Notes: generated from the letters alone by a model not told the origin. A stretch of 64,000 nt of DNA from VGJW01 sp035285595 (GCA_035285595.1 JAYKGV010000006.1:49866-113865); one strand, 5' to 3'; counted from the stretch's first letter, positions 24,049-33,579 are shown. A program made the numbers and translations.

Positions 24049-24654
24049 GTGAAACCCCTGCCCTCGCCCGACCTCGAGATTCCGGGGGTTTTGGCGCTGG
24101 GACAAGCCGCAACGACCTTGGCCCATGATTTGCGCCAGATCTTCCAAGGCTTGCTGGACCAGCTGGATGAGGCGCCGGAACCTTGGCAATCCCGTGTCAG
24201 GACCCTCGTGACTGCGGGAGAGGCCATGACCGCCGACATGCTGGCGCTCGCGGGTCTGGGTCCGGGAGCCGCGACTTCGTGGCCCCGGGCACACGCAGCC
24301 CAGTGGCTGGGCCACTGGTGTTCTTCGTCCTCATTGGACCTCGAAGACCTCCGGACGGTCCAACTACCGGAGCTGCGAGCCATCTCGAACCTTGTGGCAA
24401 ACGCGCGTCAAGCGGCAGGACGGGGGGGATGCATCAAGGTTCGATACCTTGAAGACTCCCACGGGCGTCACTGGATCGTGGACAACGACATCCGAAACCC
24501 GAGAACAAAGGGACACGGGCTGGGACTGTCACTCGTGAATGAATTCTGCAAGCAGGCCGGTGGGCAGTTCACCTTGGAGCTTGAGTCCGAGAGCTGCCGT
24601 GCCGTGATCACCCTTCCCCCTCGCCCTCCCCACCCAGCGGAATCCTTGCCTTGA
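24049..24654 (+). CDS. Small soluble histidine-kinase-like HATPase protein
   Basis: A 201-residue protein with no sensor domain or membrane helix. It has a short helical part with LAHDLRQIFQGLLDQL, resembling an H box (His near residue 26), and an HATPase fold with an N box (ISNLVANARQAA), VDNDI and GHGLGLSLV. It could phosphorylate a partner or act as an ATP-binding switch. Its stop codon overlaps the TTG start of the large cyclase/AAA regulator, so the two are translationally coupled and probably work together. GTG start at 24049. Confidence 0.8.
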   Translation: MKPLPSPDLEIPGVLALGQAATTLAHDLRQIFQGLLDQLDEAPEPWQSRVRTLVTAGEAMTADMLALAGLGPGAATSWPRAHAAQWLGHWCSSSSLDLEDLRTVQLPELRAISNLVANARQAAGRGGCIKVRYLEDSHGRHWIVDNDIRNPRTKGHGLGLSLVNEFCKQAGGQFTLELESESCRAVITLPPRPPHPAESLP

Positions 24655-27551
24655 ACTGCCCCTCCTGCACGACCGCTTACGAGCCCGAAGCCCGCTACTG
24701 CATCCACTGCGGGGGACCCGCGTGGTTCGCTTGCCCTTCGTGCAAAGCCTGGGCCGCTCCAGGCGACACCTACTGCACCCAGTGCGGCGAAACGGTTGCC
24801 GCTCTGGATCCCTTCGCCAAGTCGGCGGAGGCGCTCGATCTCAAGACGATGAGCCAGCTAGGGGAACGACGGATTGTCACAGTGATGTTCCTGGAAGTCC
24901 TTGGTCTGGCCCAGCTGCAGCAATCGCTCGACCCGGAAGAGGTCACCGAGATCACGAACAGGTTCTTCAAGAAGCTTACGGATGTCGTGGATGCGTGGGG
25001 CGGGGTCATCGACAAGTTCCTTGCGGACGGCCTGATGGTCCTTTTCGGTGCACCCGTGGCGCGTGAAGACGATGCGGACCGAGCCTTGATGACCGCTCTC
25101 GCGCTAAGGGAAACCGCCCGACAAGACATGGCCAGTGCCCCTGCGGCCACGCGCCTGGGCATTCGTATCGGCCTTCATACGGGACTGGTGGTGGCCGGCG
25201 AGGTAGGTGGAGACGCCAAGCGGGACTACACCGTCATGGGTGACACCGTGAACCTCTCGCAGCGCATGAAGGCGTCGGCCGCTGCGGACCAGATTCTGGC
25301 CACCCCTGAGACTGTGGCCAATACGCACCGTGACTTCGACATCGAAGAGTTGCCCGAGATTCACGTCAAAGGCCGCAGCCAACCCGTGCGGCCCCAGGCC
25401 CTTCAAGGATTGCGCAGCGAGCATGTGGCACCCGCCCGTGACACCCTGCCTTTCTTGAGCCGACCGATCCTAGAGCACCATTGGGAGGCCACCATGGCCG
25501 CCGGTCTCGCAGGCCGTTCCCAATGGCTGCACGTGCAAGGCGAGGCGGGAATGGGCAAGAGCCGCCTGCTGAGGCGCTGGCAGGCCGCCCTGCCCGCGGC
25601 AGGTGGAAACCTCATCCACGCCTTGGCCGGCGTGTCCTTTCAACTGCCTGTCCCTTGGGCCCTGGTCAAGACGATCGCCCCGGACCAAGCCCCTGAGACC
25701 GTGGCCGCGGACCTCCTGATGGCCTCACGGCGTCAGCCCGTCATCCTTTTCGTGGATAATCTCGATGCGGTGGATGCGGAAAGCCAGGATTGGCTGCTGA
25801 AGCTCTGGAAGCAGACCCAGGGTCCCGAGGTGGCTCGAACCCTGATTCTGATCACGACCTCACGTGTCCCCATCCTCCCGGTTGTAGGCCGGCAAGATGT
25901 CGTCATCCCGCCTCTTGCTCCTTCAGAGGCCGAAATCATCTTCGGGGCCGCCGCCGAACTCTCCCGTCCACCCGCCGAATGGCCCGCAGCCCTGCGCGAG
26001 CTGGCTCGGGAGGCTTGTGACCAGACGGGGGGAAATCCGCAGTTTCTGGCGGACTTGGCCCGAGACCTCGTGCACCACGGGTGGATCATCCCGACAAACG
26101 ACACATGGCAGGTACACCGCGATGGTGACGGCCTGCCCCTGCCGAGCTCGATGAGCGCCATCTTGATGAGCCGTCTCGACCAGCTGCCCGCTGATCAAAG
26201 AACCTTGCTCTCGGTCGCGGCGGTGGCAGGTCCAACCCTGCATCCGGAGATGATGGCACACCTCGGGCCTCTGGCTGCCGTCCGCCAGGGACTGCTTAGC
26301 CTCGCCTCCCTCGGTCTGCTCGAAAGCAAACCCGACGGTAGTTTCCGCTTCACGGACGGCGCCCTGCACGAAGTGGCTTATCAAGGGGTCCTCCAGGCCC
26401 AGCGAAGGCCGTGGCACGAAGCTGCGGCCGAGGCGCTCGACCAGCGGCCGGACATGGCGGGCGAGAAGGGCATCTCGTCGTTGCTGGCCTACCACTTGTT
26501 GCGTGCCGGCCACCCGGAGCAAGCGCTTGCCCATGCCATCGCCGCAGCCGATGATCAGGAACATCCGGGCGGCTGGGCCAAGACCGCTCGCGTCCTGCGC
26601 ACCTTGATCGCCACTCAGGATCCGCCCCTGCTCGCAGATACGGCCGCCGCGTGGCAGGCGCTCAGCGCACTCGCAAGGGTGGAACTTCGGCTGGGCTGGC
26701 ACGCGCGCGCACTCGAACATTGGCGTCTGGCTGTCTCTCAGGCCGAGCAGGCCCGGGAAGAAGTGCAAGCGCGTGAGCACTTGGCGAGGCTGTTGCTGGA
26801 ACGTGGAAGAGCCGAGGAGGCCCTGGCCGTGCTTGAGGGGGGCGCGGGACTCACGGGCGCAGGCTATCCTGCTTGGTGGGGCCTCAAGGCCAGGGCCTCG
26901 CTGTGCCTCACGGAGTCCAGCCCCATGGATGCCCCTTGGCGCACGTGGGCCGAGACCCATCAGACTCAACCCGACCTTGCTTTGGCGAGCTACATCGACC
27001 GCCCGCCCGGCAAGGCCGCAATGACCCAAGCCCGCTCGCGGTATGCGCTCCTCGAAGACCCGGTCCCGGCGATCCTCGAAGAGATGGCCCTCGAGGATCT
27101 GGTCCTGGATCAATTGGACGAAGCCGTGGTCCACGCACGAAGCGCCGAGGCCGCGTGGTTACGTGAGGGACGTCCCGACCGTGCGGAGCACGTCGCGCGA
27201 CTTGCAGTAGAAGCCCTGTATCTTCGCGGGCAGGAGGAGGAAGCGGTTCTCCACTTGAACCAGCTACCATCAGGTCCGGAAGACCCGGAGGATCCACGGT
27301 TCCATCGTGCAGCCCGGATAGCCAGAAGGCTGACTGGCGGATCACCCGACGGGGCATGGGCCGCCAGCCTCCTTGAAGATCGTCCGGACCTTTGGCCCTA
27401 TCCCAGCCCCTGGGAAGGCGTGCTCGAATGCGCTGCCCGTGAGACGGCCGCTCGTGCGGCCGGCAAACAGGAGATGGCGCGCGCGTGGGCCGCGCAACGC
27501 GACAACCGGCTGGCGCGATTGCTGCCGGATCTTGTCGAGGTAAGGCCTTAG
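24651..27551 (+). CDS. Zinc-ribbon, class III cyclase, AAA and TPR regulatory protein
   Basis: A 966-residue multidomain protein, TTG start. Residues 1-50 hold two zinc ribbons (CPSC...CIHC and CPSC...CTQC). Residues 72-250 form a class III nucleotide cyclase domain with DKFLADGLMVLFGAP, DTVNLSQRMKA (Asn201, Arg205) and Lys122. The first metal-binding Asp of the usual F-A-D is replaced by Glu82; the second, Asp126, is kept, so activity is doubtful. An AAA ATPase follows, with Walker A GEAGMGKS (297-304) and Walker B VILFVDNLD (364-372). The C-terminal 400 residues are helical, TPR-like repeats. This layout is known in large signalling ATPases; the input is unknown. Confidence 0.88.
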   Translation: MNCPSCTTAYEPEARYCIHCGGPAWFACPSCKAWAAPGDTYCTQCGETVAALDPFAKSAEALDLKTMSQLGERRIVTVMFLEVLGLAQLQQSLDPEEVTEITNRFFKKLTDVVDAWGGVIDKFLADGLMVLFGAPVAREDDADRALMTALALRETARQDMASAPAATRLGIRIGLHTGLVVAGEVGGDAKRDYTVMGDTVNLSQRMKASAAADQILATPETVANTHRDFDIEELPEIHVKGRSQPVRPQALQGLRSEHVAPARDTLPFLSRPILEHHWEATMAAGLAGRSQWLHVQGEAGMGKSRLLRRWQAALPAAGGNLIHALAGVSFQLPVPWALVKTIAPDQAPETVAADLLMASRRQPVILFVDNLDAVDAESQDWLLKLWKQTQGPEVARTLILITTSRVPILPVVGRQDVVIPPLAPSEAEIIFGAAAELSRPPAEWPAALRELAREACDQTGGNPQFLADLARDLVHHGWIIPTNDTWQVHRDGDGLPLPSSMSAILMSRLDQLPADQRTLLSVAAVAGPTLHPEMMAHLGPLAAVRQGLLSLASLGLLESKPDGSFRFTDGALHEVAYQGVLQAQRRPWHEAAAEALDQRPDMAGEKGISSLLAYHLLRAGHPEQALAHAIAAADDQEHPGGWAKTARVLRTLIATQDPPLLADTAAAWQALSALARVELRLGWHARALEHWRLAVSQAEQAREEVQAREHLARLLLERGRAEEALAVLEGGAGLTGAGYPAWWGLKARASLCLTESSPMDAPWRTWAETHQTQPDLALASYIDRPPGKAAMTQARSRYALLEDPVPAILEEMALEDLVLDQLDEAVVHARSAEAAWLREGRPDRAEHVARLAVEALYLRGQEEEAVLHLNQLPSGPEDPEDPRFHRAARIARRLTGGSPDGAWAASLLEDRPDLWPYPSPWEGVLECAARETAARAAGKQEMARAWAAQRDNRLARLLPDLVEVRP

Positions 27552-28135
27552 CCCTGACGAGGGCGCAGGACGAGCGCCCCCTCCGAGGGACACGCCCCCA
27601 GACACGAGCCACACCCCGTGCACGCGACGGTATCGACCCAAGGCAGGGCATCTGGCCCAGGGCGAATGGCTCTGGCCTCTCGGCAGACGGCCGCACACGC
27701 GGCGCATTCTTTTCCTTGGGAAACCACGCACAGCTCGGCCACGACTTCAACCAGACCCACGCGTCGATTCTCACGCGGATGCCACTCCAACGCTCCGGTG
27801 CCACAAGCAGCGATGCAGGGCATGTCCGGGCACATGGCGCAAGGCCGACGCTTGGGATCCGGCAAGGTCGGCCAGCCTCGGTCGTCTGGCGCCAGCACCC
27901 CGAAAGGACAAGCCTCCGCACAATCGCCACAACGGGTGCAGCGGCTACGAAAGGTCGACTCCTCCTTTGCTCCGGGAGGGCGAAGTCTGTCGCGAGCCGG
28001 CGGATGTGGCTTCGGAGGATGTGCCGCGTCGCGATAGGCGTCCCAGGAGGCCAACAGGGAATCCCCGAGCCCTCCGATGGCCCGTTTGAGAAATGCCGCC
28101 CGGTCAAGGGGGGCGTCCTCCGGTGGACCGGACAT
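27548..28135 (-). CDS. MauM/NapG-type ferredoxin
   Basis: A 195-residue iron-sulfur protein with several [4Fe-4S] motifs: CTRCGDCAEACP, CAMCPDMPCIAAC, a third cysteine cluster CAACAAVC, and CTGCGSCLGACP at the end. The pattern and the phrase C.MCPD.PC...C match the MauM/NapG electron-transfer group. The ATG at 28135 overlaps the stop of the upstream cytochrome c gene by one base (TGATG). It has no twin-arginine or Sec signal, so it appears cytoplasmic or membrane-associated. Together with the cytochrome it suggests a small electron-transfer branch; partners are not in the window. Confidence 0.87.
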   Translation of the reverse strand: MSGPPEDAPLDRAAFLKRAIGGLGDSLLASWDAYRDAAHPPKPHPPARDRLRPPGAKEESTFRSRCTRCGDCAEACPFGVLAPDDRGWPTLPDPKRRPCAMCPDMPCIAACGTGALEWHPRENRRVGLVEVVAELCVVSQGKECAACAAVCREARAIRPGPDALPWVDTVACTGCGSCLGACPSEGALVLRPRQG

Positions 28136-28518
28136 CAGAAACCACTTGGCGACGGCCTTGGCGTGGGCCGGGGAGAGGGAGTCGGGCGGGGTTTTCGAGG
28201 GGGATTGCGGATCAGCTCGACCAACAAAGCGACCTGCCGAGGAGTCAAGTCGAGAGACGGCAGATGATTTCCTCGCCCGGCCATGTCGGGATGAGCAAGG
28301 AAACCCGTCAGCTCGCCCACGGAGCGCGAGGCGACCAGCTTCCCCAGATCGGGCCCCAGCTTCCCCTTGGCCTCCTTGATGCCCTTGAGCTGATGGCAGT
28401 GAGCACACCCCTTACGCACAAAGAGGTCATGAGCAGGCGTCCGGGGAACGGGCGTGGCTGCACCCATCAATACCAGCCACACCGCAAGAAAGCCCATCCC
28501 GGCCGACCACGCTCGCAT
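28135..28518 (-). CDS. Mono-haem cytochrome c, exported
   Basis: A 127-residue protein with a Sec signal peptide (FLAVWLVLMGAATPVP) and one haem c site, CAHCH (residues 38-42). A later DMAGRGNHLP segment could supply the methionine ligand. The fold resembles small class I cytochromes c. The tail is a Pro/Arg/Ser-rich stretch (repeated PRPTP) that may bind the wall or a partner. It is translated just before the NapG-like ferredoxin and overlaps it by one base. Confidence 0.87.
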   Translation of the reverse strand: MRAWSAGMGFLAVWLVLMGAATPVPRTPAHDLFVRKGCAHCHQLKGIKEAKGKLGPDLGKLVASRSVGELTGFLAHPDMAGRGNHLPSLDLTPRQVALLVELIRNPPRKPRPTPSPRPTPRPSPSGF

Positions 28519-28647
28519 GCCGCAAGTCTAGCAGCTGGTACGCCCGCACAGGATCACCCTACGCCGCGGGCGTCTCCGCTCGGTTGCGTCACGTGCCGGA
28601 TGAAGCCTATCATGTCAGGGTTGGTCATCCTCTTTTTCGTGACTTGA

Positions 28648-29319
28648 ATGCGTCCATTTTCGAGCGTCTTGCTCCCGCTTTGCGTTCTGCTTGCGGGATG
28701 CGGGGCGTACGCCCCGCCGACCGTCGGCACGGCTCAGGTCGGCCCCCTTCGTGCCCGGGTCACCACGGAAGACTGGTATCCGGTCAAGGTAGGGCTTCGC
28801 TGGACCTACCGGACCTTGTTTCGCCACGAGGGCACACCCGAAAGGGAGGGCCAGCCGCATGTCTTTGCCATCACACGAGCGGGACGGGAAGGTGCGCGTC
28901 TCGAGCGCTCCTACGGCGGGACACAGGCACTGCCGAGCCGGATCGTGAAGACGGAAAACGAGGTCCGGGCCATGCGCTGGCTGGAAGAGGATCCCGCGCC
29001 CAACGCCCACGTCGTCTTGCTTCGTCTGCCACCGGTCACCGGCGCTCGCTGGCAGGGCAGGCCCCTCGCCGGTGGAGCGGAAGAGACCATCTCGTGCGAG
29101 GGCGAGTCGCCGCTGACGGTCGAGGGCAAGACCTATCAGGCTCTGGAAGTGCGACACCGCATCACCCGACCGGGATTTCCAACTGACGAGAGCAACTACT
29201 GGTATGCCCGCGGGGTCGGCATGGTCAGGGCCGTGGAGCGCCTGACGATCCTTGTCGGTACGACGCCCCGCCGGCTGGAGGCCGAGTTGCTGTTGCGTTC
29301 CGTCGAGGAAAGCCGCTGA
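28648..29319 (+). CDS. Lipoprotein of unknown function
   Basis: A 223-residue protein with a lipoprotein signal peptide ending LLAGC (Cys18). The body is predicted beta-rich and soluble, with VKVGLRWTYRT near the start and NYWYARGVGMVR near the end. That pattern recurs in uncharacterised bacterial lipoproteins ('G..W.Y' then 'W...GVG.V'). No enzyme motif was seen. Its stop overlaps the start of the PolX-like gene by one base, so the two are co-translated although one is exported and the other cytoplasmic. Confidence 0.85.
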   Translation: MRPFSSVLLPLCVLLAGCGAYAPPTVGTAQVGPLRARVTTEDWYPVKVGLRWTYRTLFRHEGTPEREGQPHVFAITRAGREGARLERSYGGTQALPSRIVKTENEVRAMRWLEEDPAPNAHVVLLRLPPVTGARWQGRPLAGGAEETISCEGESPLTVEGKTYQALEVRHRITRPGFPTDESNYWYARGVGMVRAVERLTILVGTTPRRLEAELLLRSVEESR

Positions 29320-31037
29320 TGGACCGTCGCACCCTCACCCGTGAACTCAGGGCATTGGGGCGCCTGCTCGAACTGGATGGGGCATCCGCCTTCCAGACCC
29401 GCGCCATCCTCGAGGCGGCTTCTCGCCTGGATGACAGCCCGGATGATCCCGTCCACACCTTCCTCGCGGGCCAGCTTCAGCAGATGCCAGGTATCGGCAA
29501 GAGCCTGCTCGCAGACATCGGCCAGTTGGTCCGTCACGGACATCACGACACGCTCGAGGCCTTGCGGCGTCGATGGCCCGGACAGCCCCTGCGCTTGCTT
29601 GATGTCCCAGGCCTTGGTCCAGCCAAGGTCCGTAGCCTCTTCCGGGACCTCGGCATCCACGACCTCGCGGGCCTCGACGACGGCCTGCGCCGAGGAACCG
29701 TGACGGAGCTCAAGGGATTCGGACAGAAGACAGCGGCCAAGTTGATCCCCCATGTGACCTACATGCGCGAGACGGAAGGCATGGTGCTCCTGCCGGATGC
29801 CGACGCGCTTGCTGCCGATGCCCGAGAAGCCTTGGCACGGCTGCCCGGCGTCGTGGCCGTCCACGTTGCCGGCAGTGTCGCACGCCGCGACGACATGCAT
29901 GCCCGTCTCGACCTCGTCGTCGTACATCGGGACGAGCAACCACCCGCAGCAGCCCTCGCCGCCCTCGGCTTCGCTCCGACGGGCGAGAGCTGGACGAGGC
30001 CGACGCCGGAGGGTCCCGACGTGCGTGTGCATCCGGCTCGTCCTGAATCAGCAGGGGCAAAGCGGGTTCGATGCGGTGCCAATCCTGCCCATCTCCGCGC
30101 GCTTGAGGCACCCATGGCCTTGGCGGGCCTTTCCTGGAAGAACGACCTGCTGGTCGGGCAGGACGGTTCTCCTGTGCCTACACCGGACGAAGAGGCCGTT
30201 TACGCCGCTCTGGGCCTGCCCTGGATTCCACCCGAACTTCGTGAAGGCACGGACGAGATAGAACTTGCCCGCAGCGGTTCCCTGCCGCAACTGGTGACGA
30301 TGGCGGACATCCAGGGCGTTTTCCACACACACACCACTGCCAGCGACGGCCGGGCAGATCTGGCCGGCATGGCGGCCGAGGCCAGGCGGCTAGGATTTGG
30401 CTACTTGGCCGTCACCGAGCACAGTCACGCGGCGGGATACGCGGGCGGCCTGTCCTCCGAGAGGCTGCGAGCGCAACATGTGGCCGTTGCAGACTGGAAC
30501 GCTGCTGCTGGGACGCCCTACTTGTTATCCGGCCTGGAAGCCGACATTCTGGCGGACGGCACCCTCGACATGGGGGAGGCGCTCGACGGCTGCGATCTGG
30601 TGATTGCTTCCGTCCACAGCCGTCATGGTGAGGACGAGGGGGCCATGACAAGGCGGATCGTGCGTGCCCTCGAAGACCCGAGGACCACTGTCCTCGGACA
30701 CATGAGCGGAAGATTGTTGGGAGAACGGGCGCCCTATCCCATGGACCATGCCCGCATCCACGAAACAGCGGCGCGGCACGGCGTCCACATCGAGATCAAT
30801 GGCAACCCCCAGCGCCTCGACATAGACTGGCGGCAGATCCGTGCGGCCCGAGCCACCGGTGTGACCTTCTGTCTCTCGCCCGACGCTCACTCGATTCCCG
30901 GCATCGGCCACGTCCGGTACGCGCTCGACATGGCAAGGAAAGGTGGCCTGAAGGCTGCCGACATTCTCAACTCCAAGCCCCTCGACGCTCTGCGAGAGTT
31001 CCTCGCGGACCGGAATTCCCGGACAGCGGGCACTTGA
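29319..31037 (+). CDS. PolX-type protein: degenerate polymerase, intact PHP phosphoesterase
   Basis: A 572-residue protein with the domain order of bacterial family X DNA polymerases: an N-terminal 8-kDa helical domain and HhH motifs (MPGIGKSL, VPGLGPAK, LKGFGQKTA), a polymerase palm, and a C-terminal PHP domain. In the palm the usual GDxD is ARLD: Arg196 replaces the first catalytic Asp and only Asp198 remains. The region after it is also eroded. The PHP metal site is complete (FHTHTTASDGR, EHSH, HSRHG, EINGNP, SPDAHS). It probably acts as a 3' exonuclease or phosphoesterase in DNA repair rather than as a polymerase. Confidence 0.88.
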   Translation: MDRRTLTRELRALGRLLELDGASAFQTRAILEAASRLDDSPDDPVHTFLAGQLQQMPGIGKSLLADIGQLVRHGHHDTLEALRRRWPGQPLRLLDVPGLGPAKVRSLFRDLGIHDLAGLDDGLRRGTVTELKGFGQKTAAKLIPHVTYMRETEGMVLLPDADALAADAREALARLPGVVAVHVAGSVARRDDMHARLDLVVVHRDEQPPAAALAALGFAPTGESWTRPTPEGPDVRVHPARPESAGAKRVRCGANPAHLRALEAPMALAGLSWKNDLLVGQDGSPVPTPDEEAVYAALGLPWIPPELREGTDEIELARSGSLPQLVTMADIQGVFHTHTTASDGRADLAGMAAEARRLGFGYLAVTEHSHAAGYAGGLSSERLRAQHVAVADWNAAAGTPYLLSGLEADILADGTLDMGEALDGCDLVIASVHSRHGEDEGAMTRRIVRALEDPRTTVLGHMSGRLLGERAPYPMDHARIHETAARHGVHIEINGNPQRLDIDWRQIRAARATGVTFCLSPDAHSIPGIGHVRYALDMARKGGLKAADILNSKPLDALREFLADRNSRTAGT

Positions 31038-31083
31038 CCAGACGGCCCCGGGGGAGGCAACCTTGGGGCCGGGGAGGAAGTTC

Positions 31084-31641
31084 ATGGCTCCGATACGCGA
31101 GACCTTGGTCGGCTTGGCCGTGGTGGCAGGTGTCGGCCTGCTGGCTCGGACAACTTTGGCTTCGGCCCTGCCGGGTCCTGCTGAGCCGCTGCCGCGTGCC
31201 GTGGCACCGGAAGTTGCCGCGGCCCCCTCGGCGAGCGAGCCGGCGCCTACGAAAATCGACTGGGCCAAGGAGCTTCCCGGGGATCCTGAGGGGGAGCGGA
31301 AGGTGCCCCGCATCACGGTCGAAGAACTGGCCAGGATGCTGTCCAGCGACACGCCGCCCGTCATCCTCGACGCCCGGGAACATCGCGCCTTCGAAGCCGG
31401 GCATTTGCCCGGAGCCATCGAGATGGGCCTGCGCATCTTCCCCTCGCGCTGGCGCAGCCTGCCCCCGGGCAGCAAGGTCGTGGCCTACTGCACCTGCCCC
31501 GAAGAGCACACCGCAGCCCGCGTGGCCTACATCCTCAACCAGCGTGGCTTTGAAGCCTCGGCGCTGAAGGGTGGTCTCGAGGCCTGGCGGGCCTCGGGAC
31601 ACGAGGTAGTCACGGCTCCTGCCTTCCCCGCCACGCCCTGA
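31084..31641 (+). CDS. Rhodanese-domain protein with N-terminal membrane anchor
   Basis: 185 residues from ATG 31084, chosen for the GGGGAGGAAG site just upstream. A hydrophobic segment (ETLVGLAVVAGVGLLA) at the start acts as an anchor or signal, followed by an Ala/Pro-rich linker. A rhodanese domain follows (ITVEELARML, VILDAREHRAFEAGHLPGA) with the active-site loop YCTCPEEHTAA. The catalytic cysteine would be one of the two in CTC. Rhodaneses carry sulfane sulfur; substrate and partner are unknown. Confidence 0.88.
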   Translation: MAPIRETLVGLAVVAGVGLLARTTLASALPGPAEPLPRAVAPEVAAAPSASEPAPTKIDWAKELPGDPEGERKVPRITVEELARMLSSDTPPVILDAREHRAFEAGHLPGAIEMGLRIFPSRWRSLPPGSKVVAYCTCPEEHTAARVAYILNQRGFEASALKGGLEAWRASGHEVVTAPAFPATP

Positions 31642-31650
31642 ACCCGGCCT

Positions 31651-33579
31651 TCAGGCCAACCAGCCGGCTACCCTGCGTACGCGGCGGATCATAGGGCCCG
31701 CGGCCTCGCAGGCTGGACAGGACGAGGGCCAAGCTCCCGTCTTTCCACACACCAGACAATGGTCGATCGGATGAGTGAAACCGGCATGGCCGACTCCGGC
31801 CGAGGCCATCTTTTGCACGGCACGCAAGGCCGCCTCGCCGCCCAGAGGTCCAGAAGTGGACCAGGAAGCCAGATGCCCACCATCGGTTAGGACGTGGAAG
31901 GGGGCCTCGATGGCCAGGATGGCATCAGGCTCCAATCCAGAATGCGATGGGACCGCAAAAGAGGGAGAGTACGTACTGGCCTTCCCGCCCAATGCCACAT
32001 CCGCCTCGGCGAATCGCCGGGCAATTACCGGCCCGAAACCCCCTTGAAGTTGCAGCGGCAGCCCTTCCTCTGCCCCTCGGACGGCCAGCCGCTCACGCAG
32101 GTGACGCAGCCAGGACAATCCTAGGGCACGGGCCTCCTCGTCCTCGCCATGATGCCGGCCAGTCTCGAGCTGCAAGGCCTCGGCCAAGCCAACAAACCCC
32201 ACGACCAAGCCACCCGTCCGCAACATGGCCGACAGTCCCTCGGTTCGCGCCACGGGAACATGTCTCGAAAGGAATGGGAAATCCACCTTGCCCAACCGCT
32301 CGAGCGTCCCCAGACGATGAGTCAGGCTGCGTACCGCCAGATCCAGCCTCTGATCGAGGAGCTGGAAGAAATCGAGGGGGCCCCGCCGGGCCTTAAGGAC
32401 CAGCCTCGGCAGGTTGAGGGACACCGTGGCCAGATGGGCAACCCTGCCCACACCCGCAGGGACGCCAGCCCCGACGCGGGCGCATCCGGACAGGTATGCG
32501 GTGTCGACACCGGAGGAAGCATTGACCGGAGCATCGCAAAACGCGAAGGTCGGCATCATGCATTGACCCGCCACGGCCGCGGCCAACTGCAGCAAGTCAT
32601 GATTGGGATCTCCAGGACTCAGGTTGATGCCGCGGGCCACCTTGAACACCACGTTTGGAAAAATAGCGGGCTCGCCCCGTCCGACACCCTTGGCCAGTAC
32701 CGACAGCAAGGCCTCGGTGCATCGGCGCCCCAAGGAGGACGTCTCGAGGCCTACGGACATGGAGCTGTAGGGAACTCGCCCCGAGCCCCGGGCAGGTGCC
32801 GTGTTGCACGCGTGGAGAAAGGCCTCGAACGCCTGCTCGATCTCATGTCCAGGAGCCTCGTCGGGTAGGACGCGCGCCAGCACCACATCGAGATCGGCCG
32901 CGAGCATCCCACCGAAAATCTCGTCCTGCATGGCCTGAAAAAGCAAGCTCACCTGTCCCAGGGCGGAAGCCACGCGACGTGGCGGACGGACCGACCCCGT
33001 TCCGGTCCGGAAGCCTTCCCGGAGCAACGACTCAAGGGGAAGAACACACGAATTGAAGGTCTTGGCGTAGTGCTCGAGATCATGAATGTGGAGATCGCCA
33101 CGGACATGCGCATCCGCCGCCTCCTCGGGCACCAGGCGCTTCAGATAGAAGTCACGTGAAGCCACCATCCCGATGCGCCACATCTTGCCCCCTGCCGTCC
33201 CCTCTCCGGCCTCGACATCCTCATGTCCGGCCCCCGTCAAGATGTCCTCGACCGTCTGCAGCAGAGCGGTCTTGGTTTCCCGAATGCGCGCCCGACGGGC
33301 GTGATACAAACCAAAGGCGCGAGCCACGGGTTCGAGGGTCTCCGCAGAAAGTGTCTCTTCGATGCAGGCGTGCACCAGCTCGACGGGTAGAATCCTCGGG
33401 GGTTCCGGCGCACGCTCGACCAAGTAGGCAAGGACCTGCCCCAGCAATCCCTCCACGAGCGCGAGATCCCTGGCCCTGACTGAAGAAACAGCCCTATCCA
33501 GCACCACCCGGATCTTGTCGGGCTCGAACACCACGACCCGGCCATCGCGTTTGCGAATCTGTTCGGGCAAGCTCATCAT
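31651..33579 (-). CDS. nrdD: Anaerobic ribonucleoside-triphosphate reductase (class III)
   Basis: About 642 residues. An ATP-cone lies at the N-terminus (IRKRDGRVVVFEPDKIRVVL), then the reductase barrel with the NSCVLP loop cysteine. A zinc site of two CxxC pairs follows (CLVCG and CPAC). The glycyl-radical motif RVAGWLA is at the very C-terminus (Gly639). It reduces ribonucleotides without oxygen. The ATG at 33579 overlaps the nrdR stop by four bases; the longer upstream frame runs inside nrdR and is discarded. The activase NrdG is not in this window. Confidence 0.93.
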   Translation of the reverse strand: MMSLPEQIRKRDGRVVVFEPDKIRVVLDRAVSSVRARDLALVEGLLGQVLAYLVERAPEPPRILPVELVHACIEETLSAETLEPVARAFGLYHARRARIRETKTALLQTVEDILTGAGHEDVEAGEGTAGGKMWRIGMVASRDFYLKRLVPEEAADAHVRGDLHIHDLEHYAKTFNSCVLPLESLLREGFRTGTGSVRPPRRVASALGQVSLLFQAMQDEIFGGMLAADLDVVLARVLPDEAPGHEIEQAFEAFLHACNTAPARGSGRVPYSSMSVGLETSSLGRRCTEALLSVLAKGVGRGEPAIFPNVVFKVARGINLSPGDPNHDLLQLAAAVAGQCMMPTFAFCDAPVNASSGVDTAYLSGCARVGAGVPAGVGRVAHLATVSLNLPRLVLKARRGPLDFFQLLDQRLDLAVRSLTHRLGTLERLGKVDFPFLSRHVPVARTEGLSAMLRTGGLVVGFVGLAEALQLETGRHHGEDEEARALGLSWLRHLRERLAVRGAEEGLPLQLQGGFGPVIARRFAEADVALGGKASTYSPSFAVPSHSGLEPDAILAIEAPFHVLTDGGHLASWSTSGPLGGEAALRAVQKMASAGVGHAGFTHPIDHCLVCGKTGAWPSSCPACEAAGPMIRRVRRVAGWLA

